Below are positions 6,087 to 12,621 of a DNA stretch of 12,794 bases, in pieces. The notes under the pieces were generated by a model, which ran no database searches, had not been told where the DNA came from, and saw only the letters and a program-made list of their open reading frames with translations. Position numbers and translations under genes: made by a program. The DNA comes from Collinsella sp. Its GTDB lineage: Bacteria; Actinomycetota; Coriobacteriia; Coriobacteriales; Coriobacteriaceae. The first letter of the stretch is position 1; each line of letters begins with the position of its first letter. The DNA lies in the NCBI GenBank assembly GCA_019414515.1, contig DXLX01000029.1:1-12794 (forward strand), read 5' to 3'.

Positions 6087-7368
6087 CATTTTGGATGTCT
6101 ACGGTCGCGAGGTGCTCGACAGCCGCGGCAACCCCACCGTAGAGGTCGAGGTCGTGCTCGAGGACGGCAGCTTCGGTCGCGCGATGGTGCCTTCGGGCGC
6201 TTCGACCGGCGCCTTTGAGGCATGCGAGTTGCGCGACGGCGACAAAGGTCGCTATCTGGGCAAGGGCGTCTCGCAGGCCGTCGAGCACGTCAACAACGAG
6301 TGCGCCGATGCCGTCGTGGGCCTCGATGCCTTCGACCAGCGTGCCGTCGATGCCGCGCTGATCGCCGCCGACGGTACGCCCAACAAGACCAAGCTCGGCG
6401 CTAACGCCATCTTGGGCGTGTCGCTGGCCGTTGCCCGCGCTGCGGCAGAGTCGGCGGGTCTTTCGCTGTACCAGTACCTGGGCGGCGTCAACGCTCACCT
6501 GCTGCCCACGCCCATGATGAACATCCTCAACGGTGGCATGCATGCCGACAACAACGTTGACTTCCAGGAGTTCATGATCATGCCCGTGGGTGCTCCGAGC
6601 TTTGCCGAGGGCCTGCGCTGGTGCGCCGAGGTCTACCACACCCTCAAGGGCGTGCTGCACGAGGCCGGCCTTGGCGGCGGCGTGGGCGACGAGGGCGGCT
6701 TCGCGCCCAACCTCAAGACCAATGCCGAGCCGTTCGAGTACATTACCAAGGCCGTCGAGAAGGCTGGCTTTAAGCCCGGCGTCGACTTCATGTACGCCAT
6801 GGATCCGGCCTCGACCGAGTTCTACAACGCCGAGACCGGTATGTACGAGCTCAAGGGCGAGGGTGTTGAGTACACGAGCGCCCAGATGGTCGATTACTGG
6901 GAGAAGCTCGTCGACACCTACCCCATTATCTCCATCGAGGACGGCATGGCCGAGGAGGACTGGGATGGCTGGGTCGAGCTGACCCGTCGCATCGGCAACA
7001 AGGTGCAGCTGGTGGGCGACGACCTGTTCGTTACCAACACCGAGCGCCTCAAGAAGGGCATCGAACTGGGCGCTGCCAACGCGATTCTGGTCAAGGTCAA
7101 CCAGATCGGTACGCTCACCGAGTCGCTCGAGGCCATCGAGACCGCCAAGGAGGCCGGCTACGCCTGCATCGTGAGTCACCGCTCCGGCGAGACCGAGGAT
7201 TCCACGATCGCCGACCTGGTCGTGGGCGTCAATGCCGGCCAGATTAAGTCGGGTGCCCCGTGCCGTAGCGACCGTATCGCCAAGTACAACCAGCTCATCC
7301 GTATCGAGGACGAGCTCGAGGGCAGCGCGCGCTACGCCGGCAAGTCTGCGTTCTACAACATCCGCTAA
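6079..7368 (+). CDS. eno: Enolase (phosphopyruvate hydratase)
   Basis: Converts 2-phosphoglycerate to phosphoenolpyruvate in glycolysis. The 429-aa length and sequence are standard for bacterial enolase. Active-site residues are all present: the Ser41-containing flexible loop PSGASTG, His155, Glu164, Glu205 in GDEGGFAPN, metal ligands Asp242, Glu287 in SIEDGM and Asp314 in GDDLF, the catalytic base Lys339 in LVKVNQIGT, His367-Arg368-Ser369 in VSHRSGET, and Lys390. The start is at ATG 6079 with GAGGGAG 6-7 nt upstream. A candidate leader peptide overlaps its first bases. A strong terminator follows at 7432-7463, so it is probably transcribed alone. The long open frame on the opposite strand is a codon-bias shadow. 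Confidence 0.98.
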   Translation: MSDILDVYGREVLDSRGNPTVEVEVVLEDGSFGRAMVPSGASTGAFEACELRDGDKGRYLGKGVSQAVEHVNNECADAVVGLDAFDQRAVDAALIAADGTPNKTKLGANAILGVSLAVARAAAESAGLSLYQYLGGVNAHLLPTPMMNILNGGMHADNNVDFQEFMIMPVGAPSFAEGLRWCAEVYHTLKGVLHEAGLGGGVGDEGGFAPNLKTNAEPFEYITKAVEKAGFKPGVDFMYAMDPASTEFYNAETGMYELKGEGVEYTSAQMVDYWEKLVDTYPIISIEDGMAEEDWDGWVELTRRIGNKVQLVGDDLFVTNTERLKKGIELGAANAILVKVNQIGTLTESLEAIETAKEAGYACIVSHRSGETEDSTIADLVVGVNAGQIKSGAPCRSDRIAKYNQLIRIEDELEGSARYAGKSAFYNIR

Positions 7369-7431
7369 ACAAGTGGTGCCCGTGGGGGCGGGGTTGACTC
7401 GGCTCCGCTCCACTTCTGATGGTCGCCATTG

Positions 7432-7463
7432 GGCGCTGGGCCGTGTGGCTCAGCGCCTTTTTT
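7432..7463 (+). terminator. Rho-independent terminator after enolase
   Basis: An 11-bp stem (GGCGCTGGGCC with GGCTCAGCGCC, one G-U pair) with a GTGT loop is followed by six T at 7458-7463, 64 nt after the enolase stop. A textbook intrinsic terminator for the + strand. Confidence 0.9.
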
Positions 7464-7502
7464 ATGTCGAGCAAAGGCTGGCGAAGGCGGTGCGGGTGCT
7501 CG

Positions 7503-7511
7503 TGCTATAAC
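7503..7511 (+). promoter_or_regulatory. Possible extended -10 promoter for the DivIC-like gene
   Basis: TGCTATAAC (7503-7511) has the TGN extension plus TATAAC, which can work without a good -35. It lies after the enolase terminator and about 44 nt before ATG 7555, giving a short leader. No -35 consensus is seen. Confidence 0.4.
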
Positions 7512-7554
7512 TAAGGGACTTAGCGCAAACAAACCTCAACCGCACAAGGCGCAC

Positions 7555-8316
7555 ATGGATCAGATTTACGACAACAGGTACTATTCCGCCGGTTCGCGTG
7601 AGCCGTCGTCTCGTCGTGCGCGTACCGCGCAGCTTGGCGGGTCTGGTTATGCTGGTGCTGATCGCTCCAGGTATAGCTCGCCGGCGACTTCGCATCCCAA
7701 TGTTCAGCCAAATAGTTCCTCGGATAGCCCGGTGCGCCCATCGCGTTCCGCGCATGCGTCGCGCCCTTCGACCCAGACGTCCGACAAGCCGCGCCGTCCC
7801 TCAAGCCGTCTTTCGGGCTCGGACTTCATGCACTACGCCAACGACAACGCAGTGGTCAAGGCAATTTACGACTTTACCCACGGTCCTCAGCGAGGGCTAT
7901 TCATCGGCATTGTCGTTGCCCTGGTGCTCGTGAGCCTGTATTTCCCCGTGCGCGATCTGTACGTGGCAAAGCGTTCGAGCGATATCTTGGCCAAGCAGGT
8001 CGAGATTCGCCAGCAGTACAACGACGAGCTGCAGAAAAGCGTCGACAAGCTGCTCTCGGAGGAGGGTATCAAGGACGCGGCATCCGAGGACTTGGGCCTG
8101 GTGATGCCCGGCGAGAAGAGGATTGAAGTGCGGGGCCTGGACGACGATTCGGATTCGTCTTCGAGCAAGAAGTCGTCGAACGCCAAGAAGGCCAGCGAAG
8201 TTGCCAAGGAAATCGAAGAAGTCGGTAAGGACGCCCCGTGGTACATCCAGGCGCTCGACATGCTGTTTGGGTTTAACGGTGTCGAGGGCCAGACGGTCGT
8301 GTCCAACGGCAAATAG
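7555..8316 (+). CDS. Septum formation initiator family protein (DivIC/FtsB-like)
   Basis: A 253-aa single-pass membrane protein of the divisome. Residues 1-90 are Ser/Arg/Pro-rich and probably disordered in the cytoplasm. Residues 114-132 form the membrane segment (GLFIGIVVALVLVSLYFPV). Residues 138-172 form a short coiled coil of the FtsB/DivIC kind, and a charged Asp/Ser/Lys tail ends in a hydrophobic patch (WYIQALDMLFGF). The frame is open back to 7429, but that would run through the enolase terminator, so ATG 7555 with a weak AAGG 5 nt upstream is chosen. Position between enolase and a Ppx/GppA phosphatase is the usual actinobacterial place for this gene, and is the main support. In many actinobacteria a DUF501 gene lies between this gene and ppx; it is absent here. 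Confidence 0.75.
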   Translation: MDQIYDNRYYSAGSREPSSRRARTAQLGGSGYAGADRSRYSSPATSHPNVQPNSSSDSPVRPSRSAHASRPSTQTSDKPRRPSSRLSGSDFMHYANDNAVVKAIYDFTHGPQRGLFIGIVVALVLVSLYFPVRDLYVAKRSSDILAKQVEIRQQYNDELQKSVDKLLSEEGIKDAASEDLGLVMPGEKRIEVRGLDDDSDSSSSKKSSNAKKASEVAKEIEEVGKDAPWYIQALDMLFGFNGVEGQTVVSNGK

Positions 8317-8336
8317 CGCCCGGAGGGGAGCCGGCA

Positions 8337-9338
8337 ATGGCAGATTGCAAACGATATAAGGTGGCGGCGATCGATCTAGGAACGGTGTCGTCGCGACTGG
8401 TGTTGGCCCAGGTCGAGGGCGGGGCGATCGTGGAATCGTCCAAGCATACCGAGATTACCGATCTGGGCGAGGGCGTCGACGCGACAGGTCGCTTTTGCGA
8501 GGCGGCTGTCGAGCGTGTGCTCGCCGCGTGTCGCATGTTTGTGGACGAGGCGCATGCCTTTGGGGCCGTGTGCATCTGCACCACGTGCACGAGTGCCGCG
8601 CGCGATGCGTCCAATGCCGCCCTGCTGCTGGACGGCCTGCGCGAGCTGGGGCTCGAACCGCAGGTGATTCCGGGCGAGGTCGAGGCGCGCCTGACGTTTT
8701 TTGGCGTGGCGCACGACTTTGCCGGCGAGCGCATTATTGTCGCGGATTCGGGCGGCGGGTCCACGGAACTCGCGACGGGTGTGTACGCACCGGAGCGTGG
8801 GGTCTTTGCGCTGGAGGGCACGCGTTCGCTGGACATCGGTTGTCGCCGCGTGACGGAGCGGTTCTTCTCGGCGCTGCCGCCTGCGGACGGCGAGCTTGCT
8901 GCTGCTGCCAACTGGGCCGGCGAGCAGTTCGCTGCCTATTTTGAGGGCCTGCCCGTCGATTTTGAGCGTGCCGAGCGCTTGGTCGCGGTGGGCGGCACCG
9001 TTACCACGCTCGTGGCACTGGTTCACGAGCTGGAGCCGTACGACTCGAGCTTTGTGCACCTGCGCGAGCTTTCGATGGAACAGATTTCGGCCGCTATCGA
9101 GCGCATGTCCGCGCTGGACGCGGACAGCATCGCCGCGCTGCCGGGCGTGCAGCCCAAGCGTGCGGGCGTGATCTTGGCTGGCGCCGTGGTGATTCGCGAG
9201 CTCATGCGTGCCGGCGGCTACAAGACGCTCACCGTAAGCGAGAATAGCCTACTCGCCGGCATGGCCGCCACCATCAACGAGACTCTCGACGGTGCAACCC
9301 CCACCATCGCCTGGACCCCGAGCCTCAGCACCCTTTAA
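8337..9338 (+). CDS. ppx: Ppx/GppA family phosphatase (exopolyphosphatase)
   Basis: A 333-aa single-module member of the ASKHA-fold Ppx/GppA family, which removes phosphate from polyphosphate or from pppGpp. Phosphate-binding motifs: AIDLGTVSSRL (11-21, with Thr where Ser is more common), PGEVEARLTFFG with the expected catalytic Glu116, ADSGGGSTEL (136-145) and AVGGTVTTL (217-225). It lacks the C-terminal HD domain of the long E. coli proteins, as is usual for the short actinobacterial form. The ATG at 8337 has GGAGGGGAG about 6 nt upstream, and the gap to the DivIC-like gene is 20 nt, so the two are cotranscribed. Which substrate is preferred cannot be read from the sequence. Confidence 0.87.
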   Translation: MADCKRYKVAAIDLGTVSSRLVLAQVEGGAIVESSKHTEITDLGEGVDATGRFCEAAVERVLAACRMFVDEAHAFGAVCICTTCTSAARDASNAALLLDGLRELGLEPQVIPGEVEARLTFFGVAHDFAGERIIVADSGGGSTELATGVYAPERGVFALEGTRSLDIGCRRVTERFFSALPPADGELAAAANWAGEQFAAYFEGLPVDFERAERLVAVGGTVTTLVALVHELEPYDSSFVHLRELSMEQISAAIERMSALDADSIAALPGVQPKRAGVILAGAVVIRELMRAGGYKTLTVSENSLLAGMAATINETLDGATPTIAWTPSLSTL

Positions 9339-9351
9339 CCATTCCCTCATA

Positions 9352-9407
9352 AGTTGCGGTGAAATACGGACTAAAAATCGCCAAACAGTCCCTATTCCAC
9401 CGCAACT
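9352..9407. repeat. Long imperfect hairpin after ppx
   Basis: Two 21-nt arms (9352-9372 and 9387-9407) are inverted copies matching at 19 of 21 positions, with a 14-nt A-rich loop. The arms begin AGTTGCGGTG. There is no T-run after the right arm, so it is not a standard terminator, though it may end or stabilise the ppx transcript. It looks like an interspersed palindromic repeat unit. Confidence 0.65.
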
Positions 9408-9420
9408 CACCATCTGTATC

Positions 9421-9495
9421 GGCATCCAAAAGAAACAAGCCCGCATCCCCAGGGGACACGGGCCCGTAAAAGCCACATGGTAGGGGCGGTGGGAC
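9421..9495 (-). repeat. Duplicated tRNA-Leu 3' end plus terminator (copy A)
   Basis: This 75-bp block repeats at 9617-9691 with 68 of 75 bases identical, offset 196 bp. On the - strand each copy holds the last 18 nt of tRNA-Leu including CCA, then a terminator hairpin and T-rich tail. In copy A only the 3' fragment of the tRNA (9478-9495) remains, followed by foreign sequence. Differences in the hairpin fall in the loop or make a G-U pair, so the fold is kept. It reads as a relic of a second tRNA-Leu unit. Confidence 0.65.
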
Positions 9496-9617
9496 GTCTG
9501 CGTATTTGCTGCGCAAATCCGCACCGGCTTCGGCTGCCTGCCGGCGCCCTCGCCGGCTCGCTACGGACGCTGCGCGTCCGCTTGACGCTCGCCCCCTCGC
9601 GGGTTCGAGCCCCACCG
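9496..9617. repeat. Hairpin cluster between inverted tRNA T-arm fragments
   Basis: GC-rich sequence with three near-consecutive perfect hairpins: ATTTGC-TGC-GCAAAT (9504-9518), GCCGGCG-CCCT-CGCCGGC (9540-9557) and CGGACGC-TGC-GCGTCCG (9564-9580). It ends with GGGTTCGAGCCCCACCG (9601-9617), a + strand near-copy (16 of 17) of the tRNA-Leu T arm. On the left it abuts CGGTGGGAC (9487-9495), the same element in the other orientation. No gene is visible. It may be a palindromic insertion element or a fold-back product of tRNA-gene rearrangement. Confidence 0.5.
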
Positions 9618-9621
9618 GCAT

Positions 9622-9660
9622 CCAAAAGAAACAAGCCCGCATCCCTGGGGGACACGGGCT
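9622..9660 (-). terminator. Terminator of tRNA-Leu
   Basis: On the - strand, 14 nt after the tRNA CCA, AGCCCG pairs with CGGGCT and TCCC with GGGA around a CCA loop, with a TG/TG internal mismatch. TTGTTTCTTTT follows. This fits an intrinsic terminator for the tRNA, and possibly for the gene upstream of it. Confidence 0.75.
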
Positions 9661-9673
9661 CGTAAACAATACA

Positions 9674-9758
9674 TGGTAGGGGCGGTGGGACTCGAACCCA
9701 CAATCCTTGCGGCGAGAGATTTTAAGTCTCCTGCGTATGCCAATTCCGCCACGCCCCC
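9674..9758 (-). tRNA. tRNA-Leu (anticodon UAA)
   Basis: An 85-nt tRNA with encoded CCA. The acceptor stem is GGGGGCG with CGCCCCT (first pair G-U), and the discriminator is A, as expected for leucine. The anticodon arm has a CTTAAAA loop whose central triplet is TAA. A long variable arm (CGCCGCAAGGATTG) marks it as a class II tRNA, and the T arm is GTGGGTTCGAGTCCCAC. It reads UUA (and UUG by wobble), rare codons in a high-G+C genome; it is the isoacceptor corresponding to Streptomyces bldA. It lies 31 bp downstream of the 207-aa membrane-protein gene on the same strand. TGCTAGACT just upstream could be an extended -10. Confidence 0.95.
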
Positions 9759-9789
9759 GTGAGACTAGAAGTCTAGCACAAGCCGTCCG

Positions 9790-10413
9790 TTACGCGTTGA
9801 CGGCCATCGAGTGTTGGCCCGACTTCTCGAGGAACTCTTGGAACTTGGCCTCGTCGCCCTTGTTTTGGTACTGCAGCGCCAGCAGATACTCCAGGCGGCA
9901 GCGCTTGACCGGGTCGTCGCCGGCCTCCTTGAGCATGCGCTCCAGCTCGGGAATGTCGTTGTGGCGCTTGAGGATCATCGTGTCATACATCAGCTGGCAT
10001 TCGTGCGCGACTGCCTCGGCCTGGCCGCCCTCAAAGCCTTTGATCTCGCGCAGCAATTCCTTGGACTTTTTGCGGTCCTCCTGACCAACGTAGTAGTTAA
10101 AGGCCTTAATGACCAGGTCGACGCGCTGCATCTTGGGCAGATTGAGCCCCAGCAGCAAATCGAACATCTCATCGGCGCGCTTGTGGTCCTCGCGCAGCAG
10201 ATAGGAGTTCAGGCGCAGGTAGTCGCGGTTGTAGCGCGGGTACAGCATGCTGGTGAGTTTGCCGTCGAGCAAACGATCGAACTCGTCCCACTGCTTAGCG
10301 GCCATAAGCTGCTGCAGGCGTTTAAACGTGGTGCGTTTTTTGACGCTAAAGAACACCGACACGGCGATGCAGATGATAACGACGGCGGTCCAGAGTGTGC
10401 GGGAATCGGGCAT
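9790..10413 (-). CDS. Membrane-anchored helical-repeat (TPR-like) protein of unknown function
   Basis: A 207-aa protein with an N-terminal membrane anchor at about residues 7-24 (LWTAVVIICIAVSVFFSV) followed by KKR, so the body should face the cytoplasm. The rest is helical and charged with TPR-like pairs, for example WDEFDRLLDGKL, ADEMFDLLLGLNLPK and CRLEYLLALQYQNKGDEAKFQEFLEKSG. No enzyme motif is seen. The frame is open to a GTG at 10431, but ATG 10413 is preferred because AAGGA lies 7 nt before it. A good -10 sits 56 nt upstream. Repeat-helix anchors of this type usually serve as protein-binding scaffolds; partner unknown. The tRNA-Leu gene follows on the same strand. Confidence 0.75.
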   Translation of the reverse strand: MPDSRTLWTAVVIICIAVSVFFSVKKRTTFKRLQQLMAAKQWDEFDRLLDGKLTSMLYPRYNRDYLRLNSYLLREDHKRADEMFDLLLGLNLPKMQRVDLVIKAFNYYVGQEDRKKSKELLREIKGFEGGQAEAVAHECQLMYDTMILKRHNDIPELERMLKEAGDDPVKRCRLEYLLALQYQNKGDEAKFQEFLEKSGQHSMAVNA

Positions 10414-10468
10414 ATTAGGGTCCTTAGTCACTCATAAAGCGAGCGGTATGACAACACGTACTGGATGT

Positions 10469-10474
10469 ATTATA
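10469..10474 (-). promoter_or_regulatory. -10 box for the membrane-anchored protein gene
   Basis: A perfect TATAAT on the - strand, 56 nt before ATG 10413. The -35 is weak (TGCCAG or ATGCCA at 17-18 bp). On the + strand, ATGACA (10448-10453) and TATACG (10471-10476) are 17 bp apart and could drive the IIB gene with a roughly 95-nt leader. The divergent gap of 163 bp thus may hold two overlapping promoters. Confidence 0.45.
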
Positions 10475-10576
10475 CGCAGCGCGCAAGCAAACTGGCATAA
10501 AAGCTCATCGAGGCCGAGTGCTATCGCTCGCTGCGGTACACTTACCTAAAGTAAACCATGAAGGGAGACATTACCT

Positions 10577-10864
10577 ATGAAGAAGATCGTTTTGGCTTGC
10601 GGTGCTGGCGCTGCTACTTCCACGCTCGTTGCCCAGAAGGTCGCCACCTTGCTCGACGCCAACGGTTACGCCGGCAAGTACGAGATCGTGCAGTGCGCCA
10701 TCTCCGAGGCCAAGGACTACTGCGACGAGGGCGCCGACCTGCTGATCGCCACCACCGTTGCCCCCGAGGGCCTCACCTGCCCGTACGTGAGTGGCGTGCC
10801 CTTCATGACCGGCATGAACCGCGTCGCTGCCGAGAAGGCCGTTCTCGACGTTATGGCTCAGTAG
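10577..10864 (+). CDS. PTS galactitol-family IIB component (orphan)
   Basis: A 95-aa cytoplasmic phosphocarrier of the PTS_IIB galactitol/lactate-type fold. The N-terminus MKKIVLACGAGAATST holds the phosphorylatable Cys8 in the P-loop-like turn, followed by an alpha helix (LVAQKVATLLDANGY) and the alternating strand/helix pattern with LLIATT and VPFMTGMN. Normally such a protein takes phosphate from IIA and gives it to a sugar bound to IIC. No IIA or IIC gene is in the window, so its partners must be elsewhere, or it has a regulatory role. The ATG at 10577 has AGGGAG 9 nt upstream. It is followed after 11 nt by a VOC protein and the pair ends at a strong terminator. Confidence 0.82.
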   Translation: MKKIVLACGAGAATSTLVAQKVATLLDANGYAGKYEIVQCAISEAKDYCDEGADLLIATTVAPEGLTCPYVSGVPFMTGMNRVAAEKAVLDVMAQ

Positions 10865-10875
10865 GCGCTGCCTGT

Positions 10876-11250
10876 ATGAATGAGCAGAACGCCAACCCGG
10901 TAGAGCTCTTTGGCATGCGCGTCGCCCACGTGGGCATTAACGCCACCGACCCGGCCGATGCCCTGGAGATCGCGGAGCTGTTCTCGACGATGATGGGCCT
11001 GCCCGTTATCGAGACCCCGGTTTCGTACTTTAACGATTCGCTGATCGAGGTCATGAAGCAGAACGGTCGTGGCACCAAGGGCCACATCGGCTTTGCCGTC
11101 AACGACATCGATGCGGCCGAGAAGTGGTTTGCCGAGCGCGGGCTCGAGGTCAACGAGGAGTCGCGCGTGCTGCTGCCCGACGGCGGCACCAAGCTCGTGT
11201 ACTTTAAGCGCGAGTTCGCCGGCTTCGCCGTGCACCTGTGCCGCGAGTAG
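10876..11250 (+). CDS. VOC-fold protein resembling the C-terminal domain of KDPG-aldolase-type proteins
   Basis: A 124-aa single VOC (glyoxalase/epimerase fold) protein. Likely metal ligands: His18 in VAHVGIN, Glu58 in SLIEVMK, His70 in GTKGHIGFAV and His120 in FAVHLCRE. The pattern HVGIN...IEVMK...GTKGHI...GL.VNEES...FAGFAVHL recalls the extra VOC domain attached to some 2-dehydro-3-deoxyphosphogluconate aldolases of Firmicutes, here as a free protein. That comparison is from memory. The start is ATG 10876, 11 nt after the IIB stop, with only a weak AGG site, so coupling to the IIB gene is likely. The frame is open further upstream, but there it only overlaps the IIB gene out of frame. Function is unknown; a role with sugar-acid phosphates is an inference. 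Confidence 0.75.
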   Translation: MNEQNANPVELFGMRVAHVGINATDPADALEIAELFSTMMGLPVIETPVSYFNDSLIEVMKQNGRGTKGHIGFAVNDIDAAEKWFAERGLEVNEESRVLLPDGGTKLVYFKREFAGFAVHLCRE

Positions 11251-11274
11251 CGCACAAGCTGCCATAGCTAGCAA

Positions 11275-11310
11275 AAAGGGATAGGGCCGCGTGGCCTTAT
11301 CCCTTTATTT
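11275..11310. terminator. Bidirectional terminator between the VOC gene and the sensor kinase
   Basis: A 14-bp stem (11275-11288 with 11293-11306, one G-U pair) and a GCGT loop. TTTATTT follows on the + strand and TTTTT on the - strand. It sits between the two convergent stops (11250 and 11326) and can serve both transcripts. Confidence 0.9.
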
Positions 11311-11325
11311 ATGCCGAGGGGCTTC

Positions 11326-12621
11326 CTATCGTGGCAGGCGAATCGTAAAGCGGCTGCCGACCCCTTCGACCGAGGTCACACCGATGACGCCGCCGTGGCT
11401 GTCGACGATCCACTTGGCGATCGCAAGCCCCAGACCCGAACCCTGTGCGCCGGCATCGCGCGCGTTGTCGGCACGGTAGAACCGCTCGAACGCGTGAGCT
11501 GCGGATTCCTGGTTCATGCCGATGCCCTCGTCCTCAACACTTATGTCGATCGTGCCCGCGCCCGCATCTGGCGTTATGCCAAATGTGACGGTCGTTCCCA
11601 CATCCGAGTACTTGGCGGCGTTTTGCACGATCACGCGCAGAGCCTGCTTCACGAGCGCCACGTCGACGGGCGCGTCGCAGCGCGGGTCGCTGGCAAGCGC
11701 AGCGTCAGAAGCCAGCCGATACGTGTGCTCGGTATCGATCATCTGCGATTCTTCGCATACCTCGCTGACCAGTGCAGCCAAGTTGGTATGCGCGCGCCGC
11801 AGGACCGTGCGCCCGGCATCGCCGCGTGCCAAAAACAGCAGCTGCTCCACAAGCTCTTGCATGTGCTCGCTTTCGGCTTTAAGGGACGCGATGGATTCCG
11901 CCAGCACGTCCGGGTCGTCCTTACCCCAGCGGTCGAGCATGTTCACGTAGCCCTGAATCACCGCGATGGGCGTGCGCAGCTCGTGGCTCGCGTCGTTGAC
12001 AAAGCGCATCTGCTGCAGTTTGGCCTCTTGCATCTGGCGCAGCAGGCGGTTGAGTGCGACCTCGATGCTTGCCAGGTCGGCGTCGCCGGTGGTGACGCTC
12101 GGCGAGTCGACGCTTGCGCGCTCGATGGCCTGCTCCAGTGTTTCCATTTTGCCGCCGGCGAGTTGCATGCGGCCGAGTTCGTCCACGCGCAGGGCCAGAT
12201 CGTTGAGCGGCGCCATGGTGCGGCGCACGCGGCGGGCGCCGCCGAGCATGTTGAGCACGCTGATGACCTGCCAACCCACAACGACAAGGTAGAGAGGCCA
12301 TAGCGTGACGAGGTCCTGCGCGAGGGGGAAAGTCTTGGTGGTACGCGCAAGCTCGACGGTATAGGTGAGTGTTGTCAGGTCCCAGCCGCGCGCGGGCGTC
12401 AGCGTCATGCCGCGAACGGTGGCGCTGGGGATCCATCCTGCGGTAAACGCGCCGTTGGGCAGCGTCTGGTTGTATCCATAGACAAGGATCGCCGCCACAA
12501 TCACTACTAGCAGCAGGTCGAGCCAAACGTAGCTCATCAGGCGGCGCCACATATAGCTCCAGTTGATGGCGCGGGCGATGGAGGTGACGCGCTTGGCCTC
12601 GGCGTTACGCGCGGCAGACAT
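11326..12621 (-). CDS. Two-component sensor histidine kinase
   Basis: A 431-aa inner-membrane kinase. Two membrane segments (about 30-49 and 105-125) enclose a short outside loop of some 55 residues. A HAMP-like helix region follows (about 126-200), then the dimerisation/phosphoacceptor motif FVNDASHELRTPIAVIQGYV with His213. The ATP-binding domain has the N box QNAAKYSD (333-340), G1 DEGIGM (364-369), the F box FERFYRADNA (378-387) and G2 GSGLGLAIAKW (394-404). The frame is open further upstream, but ATG 12621 is chosen: it overlaps the end of the response regulator gene by 17 bp, the usual coupled arrangement. The ligand cannot be inferred from the short sensor loop. It phosphorylates the regulator encoded just upstream. 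Confidence 0.93.
   Translation of the reverse strand: MSAARNAEAKRVTSIARAINWSYMWRRLMSYVWLDLLLVVIVAAILVYGYNQTLPNGAFTAGWIPSATVRGMTLTPARGWDLTTLTYTVELARTTKTFPLAQDLVTLWPLYLVVVGWQVISVLNMLGGARRVRRTMAPLNDLALRVDELGRMQLAGGKMETLEQAIERASVDSPSVTTGDADLASIEVALNRLLRQMQEAKLQQMRFVNDASHELRTPIAVIQGYVNMLDRWGKDDPDVLAESIASLKAESEHMQELVEQLLFLARGDAGRTVLRRAHTNLAALVSEVCEESQMIDTEHTYRLASDAALASDPRCDAPVDVALVKQALRVIVQNAAKYSDVGTTVTFGITPDAGAGTIDISVEDEGIGMNQESAAHAFERFYRADNARDAGAQGSGLGLAIAKWIVDSHGGVIGVTSVEGVGSRFTIRLPR

Noticed and set aside
6049..7413. 454-codon open frame antisense to enolase
   Set aside because: Exact mirror of a highly biased, certain gene; low-complexity Val/Leu/Gly/Asp composition and no ribosome-binding site.
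10448..10549. 33-codon + strand frame upstream of the IIB gene
   Set aside because: No ribosome-binding site before its ATG, overlaps both candidate promoters, and composition is not gene-like.
10558..10875. N-terminal extension of the VOC protein, or a IIB-VOC fusion
   Set aside because: The upstream part of the frame is an Arg-rich out-of-frame reading of the IIB gene, which has its own strong start and clear motifs.
11311..12303. 330-codon + strand frame opposite the sensor kinase
   Set aside because: Shadow of the kinase coding strand; it would also start right at the bidirectional terminator and has no recognisable domain.
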